Of a stretch of DNA of 64,000 nucleotides, positions 1 through 8,307 are shown in pieces (position 1 is the stretch's first letter; each line of letters begins with the position of its first letter). A program made the translations under genes and the position numbers. The stretch comes from JAMQPK01 sp963738315 (lineage in GTDB: Bacteria > Acidobacteriota > Vicinamibacteria > Vicinamibacterales > JAMQPK01): assembly GCA_963738315.1 (NCBI GenBank), contig CAVTVT010000003.1, positions 558,001 through 622,000 of the forward strand, read 5' to 3'. A model generated the notes under the pieces. The model was given only the letters and a program-made list of their open reading frames with translations. It was not told the origin of the DNA and ran no database searches.

Positions 1-110
1 AGTACGCCATTGCTCACGCCAGACTGGCCGGCCTCGCCGCCGAGAGGATCATCAACTGCTGGCCGGTCGACCGCATTCTCGAGTGGGCGGCGGGAGCGTG
101 GACGCGGTGA
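1..110 (+). CDS. 3' end of an unidentified gene
   Basis: The reading frame starting at base 3 is open from the window edge and stops with TGA at 108-110, giving the last 35 residues of a protein. The end contains the motif ERIINCWPVDRILEWAAG and a basic final residue. No family can be named from so short a tail. It converges on the radical SAM gene, whose reconstructed stop is at 144, leaving about 33 bases between them. It is called real because the frame is open to the edge and the composition looks like protein, but both are weak arguments. Confidence 0.4.
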   Translation, partial: YAIAHARLAGLAAERIINCWPVDRILEWAAGAWTR

Positions 111-143
111 CCGGTCTGCGGCGCCTGCGGGCCCTGGGTGCTC

Positions 144-1507
144 TCAAATGACAATCAGCGGTTTGCTGGTCGTCGGCGAGCCGCAGGCCTCGAACCAGTC
201 GATCCCTTCGCTGACGAGATCGAACTTCAGCGTGTAGCTGCCCCGGCCGCTCGGGCGCGACGATTCTCGATGGGGACCTCGACACGGCCGCCGGGCTCGA
301 GCGACCGCGGCAGCCACGCGCGCGCGAAGTCGCGGTCGATCAGTGCGCCGTCTCCGTCGCAGAGCTGTGCGCCGAGACGCACGAGCCGTCTGCCGTAGGT
401 CGCCTGTGCCGGAAACGGACGGCCGCAGCTGTTCTCGACGCGGGTGCGGATGCTCAACGGCTGTCGACGCGCGTGCCTGCAGCGGCCGCCAGGGCAGCCA
501 GGCGGGCAATGTCGATCTTCGCCCGCGGCGTCGCACCCGGGATGGCGTTGCCGAGGTTGCTCGTAGTCCCAGATCTCCTGCCGGATGGCCTCGTAGTCAG
601 CGGTGCCCGGCGCGAACCGCCGCGAGTAGGCGCTCTCGGGGTGATCGGTGACCTCCCACGAGAGCCGATCGATGCCCAGCTCGGCCGCCAGTCCGCGCGC
701 GAGGGCCATCTCCTCGTCGCTGTCGTTCCAGTTGAACAGGATGTAGCGCCAGTTCAGGACCGGCACGTCCCGGCCGGCCCTGCGCTTCTCATCGGCCATC
801 GCGCGCAGGTTGGCGATGGCGCGCCCGAAGTCGCCCCGCTGCCGGTATTTCGCATAGCTCCCGGCCGTCGCGCCGTCGATCGAAAAGGTCACCTCGTCGA
901 TGCCGGAGCGGACGAGCCGCCGCGCCGCTGCATCGTCGAACATCAGCCCGTTGGTGCTCGTGTACAGGTAGATGTGCGGGAATCGGGTCTTGATGTACTC
1001 GCACATCTCGATCGCCCGCTTGTGGAGGAACGCTTCCCCGTAATTGAAGAAGTCGATCCGGGCCAGCGAACCGCCCGCTTCGTCGACCACGCGCGTGAAG
1101 AGATCGAAGTCGAGCATCCCGGCCTGGCGCGTCCGCGTGATGCCCGTCTCGGGCGCGCAGCACGCCTCGGCGCAGGAAATGTTGCAGGCCGCGGTGCACT
1201 CGATGTACATCCGGCCCGGCAGCGGCCCCGCATCGAGCGGCCGGACGGGCGGCGGCTGGCCGTGGAGAGGCAGCTTGAGAGGGCAGTCGCCGCAGAAGCG
1301 CGAGCCGCCGAGGTTGAGGTCCGCCCGGAGCCCGGTGATCGTCGGTCCGGTCCAGATGGCGGAGACGGTCGCCGAGCGCGCGTCGCCGAGCACGCGGCGG
1401 CCGTACGGATCGGCGCAGCCGCAGACGATCCGCCCGTCGCACAGCATCACCAGCGTGCTCCAGGGCCAGGTGCACGAGAAGCGTGTCGCGAGGTAGTTCA
1501 GCGACAC
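144..1507 (-). CDS. Radical SAM protein with extra Cys clusters (frameshifted)
   Basis: An iron-sulfur radical SAM enzyme. The start is GTG at 1507. An N-terminal segment carries CGCADPYG and CGDCP, resembling a SPASM-type cluster region but placed before the core. The core has CNISCAEACC as the likely cluster ligands, then DFFNYGEAFLH and STNGLMF typical of the barrel. The C-terminal part looks like a beta-sandwich often appended to glycan-related enzymes (RAWLP...PGG, then KFDLVSEGIDWFEA). Reading through needs four single-base shifts near 560, 460, 260 and 240. The total length (454 codons plus 2 bases) fits three insertions and one deletion. It is last in the sigma-STAS-unknown operon and overlaps the gene before it. 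The substrate is unknown. Confidence 0.75.
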
Positions 1508-1806
1508 GCGGGGCGCTCCTCACGGACGTGACGGTTCATTTCTTGGAGGCGAGCTTCCGGACTGTACGCTTCGGCCCGGTCGTTCTCGTACTTCACGGCG
1601 TTGAGAAAGAGGCTCTCCACCAGCAGCGCGCGCCGCTCGTCCTCCGACATCTGATCGATCAGGTGGCGGATCTCCTGGATCATGTCCTCGAAGGATCGGT
1701 CGAAGTGCTTCTTGACGGTGATCTCCAGGTAGAGCGCTTCGAGGATTGCGAGCAGGTCGCCGTCGAGCGGAATCGACGCGCCCGTCGTGGTGGTGATGGT
1801 ACGCAT
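1498..1806 (-). CDS. Small conserved-looking protein of unknown function
   Basis: A 102-residue soluble protein starting with ATG at 1806 and overlapping the radical SAM start by 10 bases, so the two are probably translationally coupled. After a Thr-rich start it is acidic and mostly helical, with the segment SFEDMIQEIRHLIDQMSEDE in the middle. I see no signal peptide, membrane segment or cysteine cluster. It lies between the STAS gene and the radical SAM gene. That position allows a role as partner or substrate-binding protein of the enzyme, or in the sigma/STAS signalling, but nothing in the sequence decides this. Confidence 0.65.
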   Translation of the reverse strand: MRTITTTTGASIPLDGDLLAILEALYLEITVKKHFDRSFEDMIQEIRHLIDQMSEDERRALLVESLFLNAVKYENDRAEAYSPEARLQEMNRHVREERPACR

Positions 1807-1815
1807 GGCTCGCCT

Positions 1816-2151
1816 TCAGAAGCTGCCGACCGCTGCCGCAGCGTCGGGGTAGATCTCGAGGAACTGGTTCGCTCCCACCAGGGTCAGCAGTGTCTCGACG
1901 CGCTGCTGGACGCCGGCGAGTTTCAGGCTCGCGCCCGCCTGCTGCGACTGGCGGTAGAGGTCCATGAGGCAGCCGACGGCGGCGCTGTCGAGATACTCCA
2001 CCCCGCTGAAATCGATCACCAGCTTGCGCTCACCGCCGCTCAGCAGGTCCTTCACCGACGTGGAAAACTCGGCCAGTGACGGGTACATCAGGCGCGCGGG
2101 CGCCGCGTGCACGATCACCACGTCGCCGGAGCGCTCGCTCGTGACGGTCAT
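1816..2151 (-). CDS. STAS-domain protein (anti-sigma factor antagonist type)
   Basis: A 111-residue protein that is a single STAS domain of the SpoIIAA/RsbV kind. Visible marks are the strand-helix pattern and LVIDFSGVEYLDSAAVGCL, where the serine after LD is at the usual phosphorylation position. Such proteins bind and sequester a serine-kinase anti-sigma factor, and phosphorylation controls the binding. No such kinase lies next to it here. Its ATG overlaps the stop of the upstream ECF sigma gene as ATGA, so the two are almost certainly co-translated. That pairing is unusual, because STAS antagonists normally serve SigB-like rather than ECF factors. Confidence 0.85.
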   Translation of the reverse strand: MTVTSERSGDVVIVHAAPARLMYPSLAEFSTSVKDLLSGGERKLVIDFSGVEYLDSAAVGCLMDLYRQSQQAGASLKLAGVQQRVETLLTLVGANQFLEIYPDAAAAVGSF

Positions 2152-2804
2152 CTGCTGATTCTCCGTTTCGGCTCGCGAGGGCCCTGTGGCCTGGCGTCCG
2201 CCTCTGAAGACCCGGTCGCCGCCCGCAGCCGCTCGATGCGCCGGGCCAGCTCGGTTCGACCCCGGTTGATCCGTGATTTTACCGTGCCTTCGGCAATGCC
2301 GAGACGGCCCGCGATTTCCTGGTAGGAGAGCTCGTGGATGTCCCTGAGCAGCACGGCCGACCGGAGGGCGGGAGAGAGCGTGCGCAGCGCCTCCCGCAGC
2401 AGCGCGATCCGGTCCTGCGCCTCGACCCGCGTATCGGCGCGCGGCGTCGCGGACTCGGCCTGTACCGTCGTCGGGTCGATCTCGCGCGCGAAGACCTCGC
2501 GGTCGCGCCGTCCGCTGCGGTACCGGTCGATGCAGAGATTCCGGCTGACGCTGATCAGCCATGTCTGGAAGTTCGCACGGCGGTCGAAAGTGTGCAGCGA
2601 GCGGAAGACCTTGAGGAAGATCTCCTGCGTGAGGTCCTCCGCTTCCTCGTACGTCCCGACGAACCGGTAGGCGACATTGAACACCTTGCGCCAGTAGGTC
2701 CGGACGATCGTTTCCCAGGCGGCCTGGTCGCCCTCCGCCGCGCGCTGGATGGTCAGGTCGATGGACACCGGCTGCCCGATGATAGCTGACAACGAATGGT
2801 TCAA
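2148..2804 (-). CDS. ECF sigma factor (RpoE-like)
   Basis: A sigma-70 family protein of about 218 residues. Region 2 (near residues 25-95) contains YEEAEDLTQEIFLKVF and the core-binding helix. Region 4 (near 135-190) contains LLRDIHELSYQEIAGRL followed by GTVKSRINRGR, the helix-turn-helix that reads the -35 element. The longest frame starts with TTG at 2804; a later GTG is also possible. It is divergent from lysA with only 15 bases between the two putative starts, so promoters of each must lie within the other. No zinc-finger anti-sigma is adjacent; a STAS protein follows instead. Confidence 0.85.
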   Translation of the reverse strand: MNHSLSAIIGQPVSIDLTIQRAAEGDQAAWETIVRTYWRKVFNVAYRFVGTYEEAEDLTQEIFLKVFRSLHTFDRRANFQTWLISVSRNLCIDRYRSGRRDREVFAREIDPTTVQAESATPRADTRVEAQDRIALLREALRTLSPALRSAVLLRDIHELSYQEIAGRLGIAEGTVKSRINRGRTELARRIERLRAATGSSEADARPQGPREPKRRISR

Positions 2805-2819
2805 GTAAGATCAGCGGCC

Positions 2820-4070
2820 ATGTTCGGCTTCTTCCGGGAGCGCGGCGGGCTGGTCTGCGACGGCGTCGCGCTCGAGGCCCTCGCGCGCGCCCACGGCACG
2901 CCGCTCTACGTCTACAGCGCGGAGGCGATCCGGCAGGCATACCGCGCACTGGACGACGCCCTTGCCGGGCACCCCCACCGCATCCACTACGCGATGAAGG
3001 CGAACTCGTCGTTCGCGCTCATGAAGCTGCTGCACGGCATCGGCAGCGCGGTCGATGCGAACTCGATCGGGGAGATCGAGCTCGCGCTCCGCGCCGGCTT
3101 CGCTCCCCGGGACATCGTATTCACGGGCGTCGGCAAGACCGGTGCGGAAATCGATCGCGCCGTCTCCCTCGGGCTCAAGGCGATCAACGCGGAGTCGGCC
3201 GGCGAGCTGCAGCGCATCGATCGCGCGTCCCGCGACAGGGGCGTGCAGACGCGAGTCGCGCTGCGGGTCAACCCCGACATCGACTCGGGCACGCACCCTC
3301 ACATCTCGACCGGCCTGCACGTCAACAAGTTCGGCGTGCCGCTCGAGCAGGCCCGCGCCATCTACCGCCAGACACTGGAACAGCCTGGCCTGCTCCCGGT
3401 GGGGCTGCACGTGCACCTGGGCTCGCAGATCGTGGCCCTGGAGCCGCTGCAGCGTGCGGCCGGCATGGTGGTGAAGCTGGCGGGCGAGCTGCGCGAGGAC
3501 GGCATTGCGCTGGAGTACGTCGATCTGGGCGGCGGGCTCGGCATCTCGTACGACGGCTCGAAGGTGCCCGACGCCGCCCAGTACGCCGCATCCGTGCTGC
3601 CGGCGCTCGCCTCGTCTGCGCTCGCGCTCGTGCTGGAACCGGGACGGCTCCTGGTGGGCGCGGCGGGCGCGCTGGTCGGGTCCGTGGTCGATCTGAAGCC
3701 TGGACCCGCCGGCCGTGAGTTCGCGGTGCTGGATGCCAGTATGACGGAGCTGATCCGTCCGGCTCTCTACGGTGCGTTCCACCGCATTGAAGCCGTCGCG
3801 CCGGCGGGCACTCGCGAGGTCACGTACGACGTGGTCGGGCCGGTCTGCGAGAGCAGCGACGCCTTCGGCGAAGAGCGCTGTCTGCCGGAGCTCGCGGTCG
3901 GCGATTTCGTCGCGATTCTCGATGCCGGCGCGTACGCCTCGGCGATGGGATCGACCTACAACCGCCGGCCGCTCGCGGCCGAACTGCTGGTCGATGGGGG
4001 GCGTGCCCGCGTTGTCCGGCGGCGGCAGACGATCGACGAGATGCTGGAGCTGGAATGCGCGGACTGCTGA
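2820..4070 (+). CDS. lysA: Diaminopimelate decarboxylase
   Basis: A PLP enzyme that decarboxylates meso-diaminopimelate to L-lysine, the last step of the pathway. About 416 residues from ATG 2820, the usual family length; an in-frame GTG at 2796 would add 8 residues. The PLP lysine is Lys60 in HYAMKANSS. The phosphate-binding GGGLGISYDG lies in the alanine-racemase-like barrel, and the second domain has VCESSDAFGEER with the substrate-site cysteine. The 3' end overlaps tmk by 16 bases, so the two genes are coupled. The start sits just upstream of the divergent sigma gene. Confidence 0.95.
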   Translation: MFGFFRERGGLVCDGVALEALARAHGTPLYVYSAEAIRQAYRALDDALAGHPHRIHYAMKANSSFALMKLLHGIGSAVDANSIGEIELALRAGFAPRDIVFTGVGKTGAEIDRAVSLGLKAINAESAGELQRIDRASRDRGVQTRVALRVNPDIDSGTHPHISTGLHVNKFGVPLEQARAIYRQTLEQPGLLPVGLHVHLGSQIVALEPLQRAAGMVVKLAGELREDGIALEYVDLGGGLGISYDGSKVPDAAQYAASVLPALASSALALVLEPGRLLVGAAGALVGSVVDLKPGPAGREFAVLDASMTELIRPALYGAFHRIEAVAPAGTREVTYDVVGPVCESSDAFGEERCLPELAVGDFVAILDAGAYASAMGSTYNRRPLAAELLVDGGRARVVRRRQTIDEMLELECADC

Positions 4071-4645
4071 TCGCATTCGAGGGGCTCGACCAGAGCGGCA
4101 AGGAGACGCAGGCCACGCTGCTGCGCGATCGCCTGCGCAGCGCCGCGCGCAGGGCGAGGCTGCTGTCGTTTCCCGACTATGGGACCTCCATCGGCGAGGA
4201 GATCGCCCGCGCGCTGCAGGGCGAGCGCGAGTACGGGCCCGACGTGATGCAGCTGCTCTTCGTGGCCAACCGGCACGAGCGGCGGGAGGCCATTGCCGGC
4301 TGGCTCGACGCGGGACTGGTACTGCTCTGCGATCGGTACCGCGCCTCGAGCATCGCGTACGGAGAGGCGCAGGGCCTCGATCCCCGCTGGCTCGAGGACA
4401 TCCAGCGGCTCCTGCCGCCGGCGGACCTCACGGTGTACATCGACATCGCGCCGGAGACCGCCGCTTCGCGCAAAACGCACGATCGAGATCGCTACGAGCG
4501 CGATCTGGCGATGCTCGCGCGCGTGCGCGAGAGCTACATGCGTCAGTCGTCCGGGGCCGGGTGGATCCGCATCGACGGAGAGCGTTCGAAAGAGGCGATC
4601 GCGGACGACATCTTCAAGGCCGTGGAATCGAGGCTCGCCCCGTAG
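4055..4645 (+). CDS. tmk: Thymidylate kinase, eukaryote/archaea-like type
   Basis: Phosphorylates dTMP to dTDP with ATP. It is 196 residues long. The P-loop is FEGLDQSGKETQ near residues 8-19. Next come FPDYGTSIGEEI, LLFVANRHE and the nucleotide-binding DRYRASSIAYGEAQGLD. The FP-x-x-x-T-x-IG and LLF-x-ANR-x-E pattern resembles the human and archaeal enzymes more than typical bacterial Tmk, an inference from remembered family motifs. It starts inside the last codons of lysA. The usual bacterial neighbour holB is absent; a ComF-type gene follows. Confidence 0.9.
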   Translation: MRGLLIAFEGLDQSGKETQATLLRDRLRSAARRARLLSFPDYGTSIGEEIARALQGEREYGPDVMQLLFVANRHERREAIAGWLDAGLVLLCDRYRASSIAYGEAQGLDPRWLEDIQRLLPPADLTVYIDIAPETAASRKTHDRDRYERDLAMLARVRESYMRQSSGAGWIRIDGERSKEAIADDIFKAVESRLAP

Positions 4646-4701
4646 GCTTCCAAGGCCTCGAGCCGGCAATCGGCACGGATGTTGCCGGCCGAATGCCACC
4701 G

Positions 4702-5482
4702 ATGGGGTCTGACCCCGGGGTTCGAAAGTTGCGCCGCAGTTTCCGCAATCGCCCGCGGCGGCCGGCTGCGCAGTTCCTGCGCCGGTCGGGCAGTGCGGCG
4801 GCGCATTTCTTTCACACTGCGGCCGACGCGCTCACATCGGTGCTCCTGGCGCCGACCTGCGCCTCCTGCGGTGCCGTGCTCGAGCACCCGCACGCCGGCT
4901 GCGTCTGCGAGGGCTGCTGGGCGTTCGTGCAGCGGCAGCCGCGCCATCTCGTGAGCTTCGAGACGGGTCCGATTCGGGCGGCGGCCGCCGTGGGGGAATA
5001 CGAGGGACCGCTGCGCGAGATCGTCCACGCGCTGAAGTATCAGCGTCGGCGCTCCCTCGCCGCCCCGCTCGGCCGGCTCATGGCGGCCGCCGCCGGCGAG
5101 CTCGCCGCACGGGCCGACTGCGCCGTGCCGGTTCCGCTGCATCGATGGCGGCAGGTACGCGCGCGGTTTCAACCAGGCGGAGGAGCTGGCGCGATACCTC
5201 CCCCTGCCGCTCGCGCGTCTGCTGGAAAGGGTGCGGTTCACGCCGCCTCAGGTGCCGCTCACCGCAGAGAAGCGCCGTGCGAACCTCGCTGGCGCCTTCA
5301 GGGTGCGCAGGAGCCGCGCAGCGCAGCCGACCGCCGTCGAGGGCGCCTGCATTCTGCTGGTGGACGACGTGAGCACGACGGGCACAACCCTGGAGGAGTG
5401 CGGGCGTGTGTTGAAGGCAGCCGGGGCTCGCGACGTCTTCGTCCTCACCGCCGCGCGCGTAGCACTGGCTCCGCGGCGCTGA
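4702..5482 (+). CDS. ComF-family phosphoribosyltransferase (one frameshift)
   Basis: A ComF/GntX-type protein with an N-terminal zinc ribbon (CASCG and CVCEGC) and a C-terminal type I phosphoribosyltransferase fold, with LLVDDVSTTGTTLEE as the PRPP-binding loop. ComF proteins assist DNA uptake in naturally competent bacteria; dprA lies 4 kb away. The two halves are in different frames. The conserved RGFNQAEELARYLPLP reads only after a one-base shift within the CG-rich stretch at about 5157-5165, and the total length fits one extra base. The start is uncertain: ATG 4702 lies within a palindromic repeat, and TTG 4729 is an alternative. Confidence 0.75.
4704..4716. repeat. REP-like palindrome GGGGTCTGACCCC
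   Basis: A perfect 13-base inverted repeat (six-base arms around one T) lies directly at the possible start of the ComF gene. From memory, this sequence recurs as a repetitive extragenic palindrome in Acidobacteriota and some other phyla, where it may be tied to REP-associated tyrosine transposases. Only this copy was seen in the window and no transposase gene is present. Confidence 0.55.
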
Positions 5483-5505
5483 TGCCGGCAGCGAATCGGT
5501 CCGTC

Positions 5506-5880
5506 CTACCGCGCGTCGGCCAGCTCGAACCGCCGGGCGCTCCCCCAGAGGCGCTCGAGCGCATAGAACGCGCGCGCATCGGGGCTGAAGATGTGCACGA
5601 TGAAGTCGAAGTAGTCGAGCAGGATCCAGCCGGCCCGGTCGTCGCCTTCCACCAGCGCCGGCTTGGCGCCGGTTTCGCCGAGCGCGTCCTGGACGGCTTC
5701 CGAGATCGCGTGCATCTGCCGTGCGTTCTGCCCGGAGCAGATCAGGAAATAGTCGGTGAAGCCGTCAGCCGGCCTGAGATCGAGGACGACCACGTCGATG
5801 GCTTTGTGATCCTGGGCTGCAGCGATGGCGTGCTGCAGCTCGGACGGAAAGCGTTTACCGGAAGGTCTGCGCGCGGCCAT
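5506..5880 (-). CDS. rsfS: Ribosome silencing factor RsfS
   Basis: A 124-residue protein of the RsfS/Iojap family, which binds ribosomal protein L14 and blocks joining of the subunits when nutrients are low. Family marks are DVVVLDLRPADGFTDYFLIC, then VEGDDRAGWILLDYFDFIVH, with FYALERLWG near the end. The ATG at 5880 overlaps the nadD stop by one base (TGATG), the usual nadD-rsfS coupling. A longer frame extends upstream through nadD, but the conserved start and the coupling support this choice. It converges on the ComF gene across 23 bases without a visible terminator. Confidence 0.93.
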   Translation of the reverse strand: MAARRPSGKRFPSELQHAIAAAQDHKAIDVVVLDLRPADGFTDYFLICSGQNARQMHAISEAVQDALGETGAKPALVEGDDRAGWILLDYFDFIVHIFSPDARAFYALERLWGSARRFELADAR

Positions 5881-6494
5881 CAGCCTGCGGTGGGAACCGA
5901 TGACGGAACGTAGAGCTGGTAGCGCCGGATGTGCTCGGCGACCGCCGCCGGCACGAGGGTGTCGATGGGCTCGCGCGCGACGATCCGGCGGCGGATCTCC
6001 GTGGACGCCACGTCTGCCGTGCTGGCGCTGACGGAGAACACCTGCGTGCCGGTGCGGCTGACGCACGCCGCCGGCGCCACCGGCGCGAATCCGGGTCTTG
6101 CCACCACGGCGAAGTTGCTCAGCTCGAGAATGCGCGGATAGTCGTGCCACGATTCCACTTCCGCAAATGCGTCGCTCCCCACGATGAAGAACAGGCTGGC
6201 TGGCGACAGCCCGTCGCGGAGCAGCGCCTCCAGCGTGAGCGACGTGTAGGAGGGCCCCTCCCTCACGAGCTCGAGATCAGATGCGAGCATGCTCCGCTCC
6301 GCCGCGGCCAGCACCGTCATCGCGAACCGGTGAAACGCGGACGCGCGCGGCTCGCTCTGTCGATGCGGCGGCAGGCGGGAGGGCACGAGCAGCACCCGGT
6401 CGAGCGCGAGCGCCCGCCTGGCTGCTTCGGCCGCGTCGAGATGCCCCAGGTGAATGGGGTCGAACGTGCCGCCGAGGATGCCGATCCTCATCAT
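5880..6494 (-). CDS. nadD: Nicotinate-nucleotide adenylyltransferase
   Basis: Transfers AMP from ATP to nicotinate mononucleotide in NAD synthesis. It has 204 residues, normal for the family. The nucleotidyltransferase motif GGTFDPIHLGHL is at residues 8-19, with FIVGSDAF in the middle and SSTADVASTEIRRRI-like sequence (here SASTADVASTEIR) near the C-terminus. Its first ATG at 6494 overlaps the obgE stop by four bases (ATGA); a second ATG follows at once. It lies between obgE and rsfS. The proA gene often found in this cluster is missing. Confidence 0.94.
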   Translation of the reverse strand: MMRIGILGGTFDPIHLGHLDAAEAARRALALDRVLLVPSRLPPHRQSEPRASAFHRFAMTVLAAAERSMLASDLELVREGPSYTSLTLEALLRDGLSPASLFFIVGSDAFAEVESWHDYPRILELSNFAVVARPGFAPVAPAACVSRTGTQVFSVSASTADVASTEIRRRIVAREPIDTLVPAAVAEHIRRYQLYVPSSVPTAG

Positions 6495-7552
6495 TCCTTG
6501 CGGACGCCCGTCCGAGCGTGTGCGACCTGCGGCGCCGCCTCGGCGGGCGGGAGGAGCGCCCAGAGGCGCTCGAGGAGCGTGTCGATGCCCGCCCCCGTCG
6601 CCGACGAGATGCGGATCACCTGCAGGCCGCGTGCGCTCGCGTGCCGCTCGAGCGCGCCGGCATCCTGCAGGTCGCTCGCCGCGTCGATCTTGGTCGCCGC
6701 CACTATCTGCGGCTTGGCCCCGAGCTCGGGACTGAAGAGCGACAGCTCACGCTGAACGGCTTCGAAGTCCTCCACCGGGTCGCGTCCGGAGGCCCCCGAG
6801 ACATCGACCAGGTGCACCAGCACCTTCGTGCGATCCAGGTGCTTCAGAAAGCGGTCGCCGAGACCACGTCCCTGGTGCGCGCCTTCGATCAGACCGGGCA
6901 CATCGGCGACGACGAAGCTGCGGTTGCCGCTCAGGGCCACCACGCCGAGGTTCGGCGAGAGCGTCGTGAAAGGGTAGTCGGCGATCTTCGGGTGCGCCGA
7001 CGAGATCCGCGAGATCAGAGTCGACTTGCCGGCATTGGGGAATCCGACGAGGCCGACATCGGCGAGCAGCTTCAGGTGGAGCCGCAGGTGCTTGATCTCC
7101 CCGGGGGTGCCTTCCTCGGTGCGGCGCGGCGCGCGGTTGGTGGAGCTCGCAAACCGCGCGTTGCCGCGGCCGCCGCGTCCACCCTGCGCAAGGAGCGCGC
7201 GCTGGCCGGGCTCCACCAGGTCGCCGATCGCCACCAGCTCGCCGCCTGATTCCTCGAGCTTCTGATAGATCGTGGTCCCGATCGGCACTTCGATCTCGAG
7301 GTCGGCGCCATCGGCGCCGGTGCGATTGGCGCCCTTCCCGTGGGTGCCGCGCCTGGCACGGAACTCCCGGTTGAATCGAAACGGGATGAGGGTGTTCAGG
7401 TGCGGGCTCGCGACTGCGTAGACCGAGCCGCCGCTGCCGCCGTCCCCCCCGTCGGGCCCGCCGCGGGGAACGAACTTCTCACGCCGGAAGCTCATGCATC
7501 CCGCGCCACCGGCGCCCGCCTCCACGAGGATGTCGGCTTCATCGACGAACAT
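6491..7552 (-). CDS. obgE: GTPase ObgE/CgtA
   Basis: An essential GTPase linked to large-subunit assembly and the stringent response. It has 353 residues. The N-terminal Obg domain (about 1-158) is glycine-rich, with GGRGGRGNARFASSTNRAP. The G domain follows: G1 GFPNAGKST, G2 in YPFTTLSP, G3 DVPGLIEGA, G4 TKID. The C-terminal tail is short, without the acidic extension of some homologues. It follows rplU and rpmA, the common arrangement, and starts about 50 bases after rpmA. Confidence 0.96.
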   Translation of the reverse strand: MFVDEADILVEAGAGGAGCMSFRREKFVPRGGPDGGDGGSGGSVYAVASPHLNTLIPFRFNREFRARRGTHGKGANRTGADGADLEIEVPIGTTIYQKLEESGGELVAIGDLVEPGQRALLAQGGRGGRGNARFASSTNRAPRRTEEGTPGEIKHLRLHLKLLADVGLVGFPNAGKSTLISRISSAHPKIADYPFTTLSPNLGVVALSGNRSFVVADVPGLIEGAHQGRGLGDRFLKHLDRTKVLVHLVDVSGASGRDPVEDFEAVQRELSLFSPELGAKPQIVAATKIDAASDLQDAGALERHASARGLQVIRISSATGAGIDTLLERLWALLPPAEAAPQVAHARTGVRKE

Positions 7553-7604
7553 AGGGCAGGGGAGGGAGTGGATTCGCTGTGTGACTCCGCGCTCTCGCGT
7601 CCGA

Positions 7605-7856
7605 TCAGGGGATGACGCTGATCTTGCGGCCGCGGGCGCCGTGGTCCTCGAAACGGACGCGCCCGCCGATTTTGGCGAACAGCGTGTCGTCCTTGCCGAG
7701 TCCGACGTTCAGCCCCGGAAGAAACCGGCGGCCGCGCTGACGCACGAGAATGGATCCGCCCGTCACCAGATTGCCGTCGTGGCGCTTGACGCCGAGCCGC
7801 TGCGAGTTGCTGTCGCGCCCGTTGCGCGAGCTGCCTTGTCCTTTCTTGTGTGCCAT
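7605..7856 (-). CDS. rpmA: Ribosomal protein L27
   Basis: An 83-residue basic 50S protein at the peptidyl-transferase centre. It begins MAHKKGQGSSRNGRDS, the universal L27 start, so ATG 7856 is chosen over an in-frame start 14 codons upstream that would add an unconserved leader. There is no cleavable Firmicutes-type N-terminus. A purine-rich stretch (GAGAAGAGAGAG) precedes the start. A repeat-like element occupies the gap to rplU. Confidence 0.97.
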   Translation of the reverse strand: MAHKKGQGSSRNGRDSNSQRLGVKRHDGNLVTGGSILVRQRGRRFLPGLNVGLGKDDTLFAKIGGRVRFEDHGARGRKISVIP

Positions 7857-7872
7857 GACTCTCTCTTCTCTT

Positions 7873-7920
7873 GGGGCCCCACCCCCACGGCCTGTCACCC
7901 CTCGCCTTGCGGCTCGGGGC
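7873..7920. repeat. Dispersed hairpin repeat, copy A
   Basis: Begins with GGGGCCCCACCCCC and ends with TTGCGGCTCGGGG. It sits between rplU and rpmA. A second, closely similar copy lies at 20730-20778, also between two minus-strand genes and in the same orientation. The arms of the 3' hairpin differ between the copies but stay partly complementary (CCCC/GGGG here). Confidence 0.6.
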
Positions 7921-7942
7921 GGGTGCTCGCCGCGGCGCGGGC

Positions 7943-8257
7943 CTAGGACTGGATGTCGGTGATCCGCACGCGGGTGTAGACGGCGCGGTGCCCCTTGGTG
8001 CGGCGGAACCCCTTGCGCCGCTTCTTCTTGAACACCCGGATCTTCGGGCCTCGCGCCTCCCCGTCGATGACGCCGAGCACTTTGGCGCCGGCCACGAACG
8101 GCGCGCCGGCCAGCAGCTCCCCGCCGTCCTTCGCGAGGAACAGCACCTGATCGAACGTGATATCGGCCCCGGGCTGCCCTGCCGTGCCGTCGACCTGCAC
8201 CGTGGCGCCGGGCGCCACCTTTACCTGCCGTCCTCCGGCCTGGATGATTGCGTACAC
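7943..8257 (-). CDS. rplU: Ribosomal protein L21
   Basis: A 104-residue 50S protein that binds 23S rRNA. The start is GTG at 8257, giving YAIIQAGGRQVKVAPG after the initiator, the conserved L21 N-terminus. AAGGAG lies five bases upstream. The C-terminal half has KIRVFKKKRRKGFRRTKGHR, the rRNA-binding basic loop. It heads the rplU-rpmA-obgE-nadD-rsfS run and has a candidate promoter just upstream. Confidence 0.96.
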   Translation of the reverse strand: MYAIIQAGGRQVKVAPGATVQVDGTAGQPGADITFDQVLFLAKDGGELLAGAPFVAGAKVLGVIDGEARGPKIRVFKKKRRKGFRRTKGHRAVYTRVRITDIQS

Positions 8258-8289
8258 AACAACTCCTTGGTCTTGAAACGAAACATTCA

Positions 8290-8295
8290 AGTATA
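8290..8295 (-). promoter_or_regulatory. Candidate -10 element for rplU
   Basis: TATACT on the minus strand, about 33 bases before the rplU GTG. At 17-base spacing the -35 position holds only TGATCA, a poor match. The placement in the short gap before a ribosomal-protein operon supports it. No transcription data are available. Confidence 0.4.
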
Positions 8296-8307
8296 AACCA
8301 GAAGGGG

